A model generated the notes under the pieces. That model saw only the letters and a program-made list of their open reading frames with translations, did not search any database and was not told where the DNA came from. From positions 1-6,643 of the forward strand of contig CAMYEJ010000075.1 of the NCBI GenBank assembly GCA_947254665.1: a DNA stretch of 6,643 bases, given 5' to 3'. Below are positions 5,405 to 6,643 of this stretch, piece after piece. The first letter of the stretch is position 1; every line of letters starts with the position of its first letter. The DNA is from an uncultured Peptoniphilus sp. (GTDB lineage Bacteria > Bacillota > Clostridia > Tissierellales > Peptoniphilaceae). The translations under genes and the position numbers were made by a program.

Positions 5405-6643
5405 ATGAATAAGAATAGAAAAATCGAAATTCAAAAAACATTTAATAGACAAGATAGAGAAGGAGATATTATAAGTTTCGACGTAGAAGTTGACTACACA
5501 AAAACTACTCCACTCTTACATAAAGAATCTAGGTTTTTATATATATTGGAAGGTGAAGGAAAGATAAAAGTTCTAGATAGAGAGTTTGACCTTCGCCCGG
5601 GCATCATAATCGCACTACTACCTTGGCAAATTTCTGAAATTGTAGAGATTACAAAACCACTTAGCTACTACTTATTAGTCTATTCATTTGAAGTTTTAAA
5701 CGAAGTAATAAAGAAAACTTTAAATGTCAGCAACGAAAATATAGATATGATTTCTCTTCTTTATAATAATAACTTTGTAGTTCCAAATGAAATTGAACTT
5801 AAAAAGATAAGAACCATATTTGAAGATATAAGAGATGAAGTAGGTATACGTTCCATGGTAGTTTCTGAACATGCGGAATACTCCTCTATCTACATAGTTT
5901 CAAAACTTGCAGAGTTAATAGTGTTATACCTTAGAAATATTCCTGAAAAGAAACACGAACACAAAGACTATTCACCACTTCCATCAGAAGAAATTTTCCA
6001 ATACATGTATCTCAATTCAAAGAGAAAGATTACATTGGAAGAGATGAGCAAAATATTCTGTATGAGTGAATCATCCATCTCTAGATATATATATTCTTTA
6101 ACTGGCCTTGGGTTCTATGATCTTCTTCAAGAGATGAAGTTAAATAAAGTAATCTACTTTTTACTCTATACAGATTTAACTTTGGATGAGATTGCAGATA
6201 TTTTAAATTACACAGACGCTGCTCACCTTTCAAGAGTGTTTAAAGATCAAAAGGGTATCGGAACCAAAAAATTTAAAGATTCTTATCAAAATATAAATAA
6301 TATAACCCATATTAAGCACGATGAAAGCACCGGAAACATGGTTAAATACATCTATAAAAATTATGCAAAAAATCTACACATCGGAAACATTTCTAAGATG
6401 TTTGATCTTACTCCTCCAGCTATAAATGAAGCACTCTCCTACCTTGTTGAGATGAACTTCTCAAACTTTTTAAATAGCCTTAGGATTAAGAAAGCTGCTG
6501 AACTTTTAATAGAGACAGAAAAACCGATTATAGAAATAGCTTTGGAAGTTGGATACAACTCTAGCAAGACATTTTCTCGTAACTTTATAAAATTTATGAA
6601 AGTAAATCCTGGAGAGTTTAGAAATTTAGAAAGTCTCAAATAG
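5405..6643 (+). CDS. AraC-family transcriptional regulator with two tandem DNA-binding domains
   Basis: The 412-residue protein ends in TAG at the last three bases of the window; usual AraC-family members have about 250-300 residues. Residues about 35-95 look like an AraC-type cupin sensor domain (LLHKESRFLYILEGEGKIKV, then RPGIIIALLP at 64-73). A mostly helical linker follows (about 128-190). AraC domain 1 is at about 195-293: first helix-turn-helix LEEMSKIFCMSESSISRYI (211-229), connecting helix with MKLNKVIYFLLYTDLTLDEIA (244-264), second helix-turn-helix to RVFKDQKGIGTKKFK (277-291). AraC domain 2 is at about 311-410: ISKMFDLTPPAINEAL (329-344), LRIKKAAELL (359-368), EIALEVGYNSSKTFSRNFIK (377-396), NPGEFR (401-406), the most canonical copy. 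The two copies are diverged, so this is an old duplication and not an assembly artefact. The regulator is cytoplasmic and DNA-binding. Its ligand is unknown; the divergent carbamoyltransferase suggests an arginine-related signal, by inference. Confidence 0.9.
   Translation: MNKNRKIEIQKTFNRQDREGDIISFDVEVDYTKTTPLLHKESRFLYILEGEGKIKVLDREFDLRPGIIIALLPWQISEIVEITKPLSYYLLVYSFEVLNEVIKKTLNVSNENIDMISLLYNNNFVVPNEIELKKIRTIFEDIRDEVGIRSMVVSEHAEYSSIYIVSKLAELIVLYLRNIPEKKHEHKDYSPLPSEEIFQYMYLNSKRKITLEEMSKIFCMSESSISRYIYSLTGLGFYDLLQEMKLNKVIYFLLYTDLTLDEIADILNYTDAAHLSRVFKDQKGIGTKKFKDSYQNINNITHIKHDESTGNMVKYIYKNYAKNLHIGNISKMFDLTPPAINEALSYLVEMNFSNFLNSLRIKKAAELLIETEKPIIEIALEVGYNSSKTFSRNFIKFMKVNPGEFRNLESLK

Overview
The window is AT-rich, bacterial and densely coded. 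Shine-Dalgarno sites are strong (AAGGAGG, GAGGTGAT, GGAGG), one start codon is TTG, and intrinsic terminators have compact stems with T-tracts. Protein similarity by eye points to a low-GC anaerobic member of the Bacillota, perhaps a Gram-positive anaerobic coccus or clostridial relative. No rRNA or other lineage marker is present, so the genus is not claimed.

Layout: (1) 1-303, + strand, is the 3' end of an unidentified membrane protein cut by the left edge. (2) A bidirectional terminator at 317-345 separates it from a convergent gene. (3) Three genes lie on the - strand and are transcribed right to left: ornithine carbamoyltransferase (4192-5184), a Gate-like multi-pass membrane protein starting with TTG (2852-4006), and a ClpB-type AAA+ disaggregase (350-2809). 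An intrinsic terminator lies after each of the first two, so they are at best a leaky operon. (4) 5185-5404 is a divergent control region. (5) 5405-6643, + strand, is an AraC-family regulator whose stop codon is the last base of the window.

Two proteins stand out. The regulator carries two complete AraC-type DNA-binding domains in tandem behind one cupin-like domain, where the family normally has one. The ClpB homologue keeps an intact N-domain, first ATPase and full middle coiled coil. Its second ATPase keeps only the Walker A motif: the Walker B acidic pair is swapped, sensor 1 is Arg, the arginine finger is His, sensor 2 is Lys, and about 27 residues before the finger are missing. It looks like a natural single-engine disaggregase.

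Working model (inference): the AraC-type protein senses a small molecule and controls the divergent carbamoyltransferase gene, and perhaps the membrane protein, in arginine/ornithine/citrulline metabolism. The clpB-like gene follows the membrane-protein gene with no visible promoter gap and may depend on read-through of a terminator that touches its ribosome binding site.
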